A program made the translations under genes and the position numbers. Under the pieces are notes generated by a model, which searched no databases, was not told the origin of the DNA, and saw nothing but the letters and a program-made list of their open reading frames with translations. Shown here in pieces: positions 63,296 through 64,000 of a stretch of 64,000 nucleotides of DNA. How positions within the stretch are numbered: position 1 is the stretch's first letter; each line of letters begins with the position of its first letter. This DNA comes from Daphnia pulex. Lineage: Eukaryota; Arthropoda; Branchiopoda; Diplostraca; Daphniidae. Where the stretch lies: the NCBI RefSeq assembly GCF_021134715.1, contig NC_060022.1, positions 2,485,001 through 2,549,000 of the forward strand, read 5' to 3'.

Positions 63296-63682
63296 AAGAA
63301 TTCAAGAAAAACACGCTGACTTTAACCAACTTTCCCCCTTTTTTCTGTAATTTGATAATGCAAAACTTCCTTTTCTTGGCCTGAATAAACGGTGCAAATA
63401 TTCTAGAACAGTTTTTGTGATAACACTAAAGATGAAAATTAATTTTCTTATTCTTATCGAAACACCGTATTAAAAAAAATTAATAAAAAAAAGACTGGCG
63501 TGGTTCTGAACGGATCGCTACATGGTTATAAGACTCAGATTTGTCAAGGGCTATTCAAACTTTATAAAATGTTGTTTCTCCAGAGGTTCCCATCCCGCCG
63601 TGGGTGGCGCTAGTATAAAAAATCACGTTTTTCTTTAATTACAATTAAACGATAAAATCAATCAAATGAAACAAAAATGTTT
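63296..63682. other. 3' flank of the M15-like gene and spacer before tRNAs
   Basis: Contains the poly(A) signal at 63384 and AT-rich spacer; no further gene seen. To the right of the tRNAs, 63835-64000 is also featureless AT-rich sequence. Confidence 0.5.
63384..63389 (+). terminator. Poly(A) signal of the M15-like gene
   Basis: AATAAA 88 bases past the stop codon, in a T-rich 3' region. This gives a compact 3'UTR of about 110 bases. Confidence 0.7.
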
Positions 63683-63753
63683 TCCCATACCGGGAATCGA
63701 ACCCGAGCCTCTTGGGTGAAAGCCAAGTATCCTAGCCACTAGACCATATGGGA
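63683..63753 (-). tRNA. tRNA-Glu (TTC)
   Basis: The minus strand starts TCCCATATGGTCTAGTGGCT and ends CCCGGTATGGGA. Acceptor arms TCCCATA/TATGGGA pair fully, the anticodon loop is CTTTCAC (TTC, Glu), and the T loop is GGTTCGAATCC. The D loop carries AGTGGCTAGG. No intron. This is the usual form of eukaryotic tRNA-Glu, with internal A and B boxes for RNA polymerase III. Confidence 0.95.
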
Positions 63754-63762
63754 TAAACTCTT

Positions 63763-63834
63763 GCCGAAACCCGGGATCGAACCAGGGACCTTTAGATCTT
63801 CAGTCTAACGCTCTCCCAACTGAGCTATTTCGGC
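63763..63834 (-). tRNA. tRNA-Phe (GAA)
   Basis: The minus strand starts GCCGAAATAGCTCAGTTGGG and ends CCCGGGTTTCGGC. The 7-bp acceptor stem pairs fully, the anticodon loop is CTGAAGA (GAA, Phe), and the D arm GCTC..GAGC and T arm CCTGG TTCGATC CCGGG are intact. No intron. It lies 9 bases from the tRNA-Glu gene, same strand. Confidence 0.96.
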
Positions 63835-64000
63835 TTACAACAAGACCATTATTTTAGAATACCAATCGCCTTTAAAGGAAAAAAAGAAAAAACACAAACA
63901 TTTCATCTAGGGATCGCCAAAATGTCAACAACACAAACAAAATTGTTTTAGTTATCTTCAGACCTGTTAAGATTCTTTCAAAGAGAAAGTTTTTTAAAAG

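Overview
The window is animal nuclear DNA. The genes have many short spliceosomal introns (often 60-110 bp), metazoan-only gene families, TATA boxes about 30 bp upstream of an arthropod TCAGT initiator, and two eukaryotic tRNA genes. The gene set, the compact introns and a cluster of Tyr/Thr-rich secreted-protein exons suggest a branchiopod crustacean, most likely Daphnia. That assignment is inferred from gene style and was not tested by any search.

Layout. 1-2665 is a perfect 17-bp satellite that runs off the left edge. 2666-9500 is a decaying tandem array, read on the minus strand, of exons for small secreted YYT-repeat proteins, with two duplicated TATA/initiator promoters. 10258-14925 (minus) is an IBTK orthologue, divergent from a neuferricin (CYB5D2-like) gene at 15456-16537 (plus). 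16882-19772 (minus) is a Ser/Pro-rich coiled-coil protein that I cannot name securely. 24007-39919 and probably further right (minus) is a Cngl-type cyclic-nucleotide-gated channel: 18 coding exons with large introns and a very long C-terminal tail; its 5' end was not found. 48006-59447 is a tight run of four minus-strand genes: DRC2/CCDC65, DHX8 (Prp22 type), Merlin (NF2) and PIGL. 61928-63295 (plus) is a small secreted Cys-rich protein carrying the zinc-site signature of the Hedgehog/VanX/M15 fold. 63683-63834 holds tRNA-Glu(TTC) and tRNA-Phe(GAA), both on the minus strand.

There is no operon-like functional grouping. The conserved genes are housekeeping or signalling genes: splicing, GPI-anchor synthesis, Hippo signalling, ubiquitin-adaptor/BTK inhibition, ciliary axoneme and ion channel. 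Lineage-specific novelty is concentrated in the left end (satellite plus YYT array) and in the secreted metallopeptidase-like gene on the right.

Exon boundaries were read by eye from splice consensus and checked by phase arithmetic: each conserved gene keeps one open frame through all listed junctions. Individual boundaries may still be off by a base or two.
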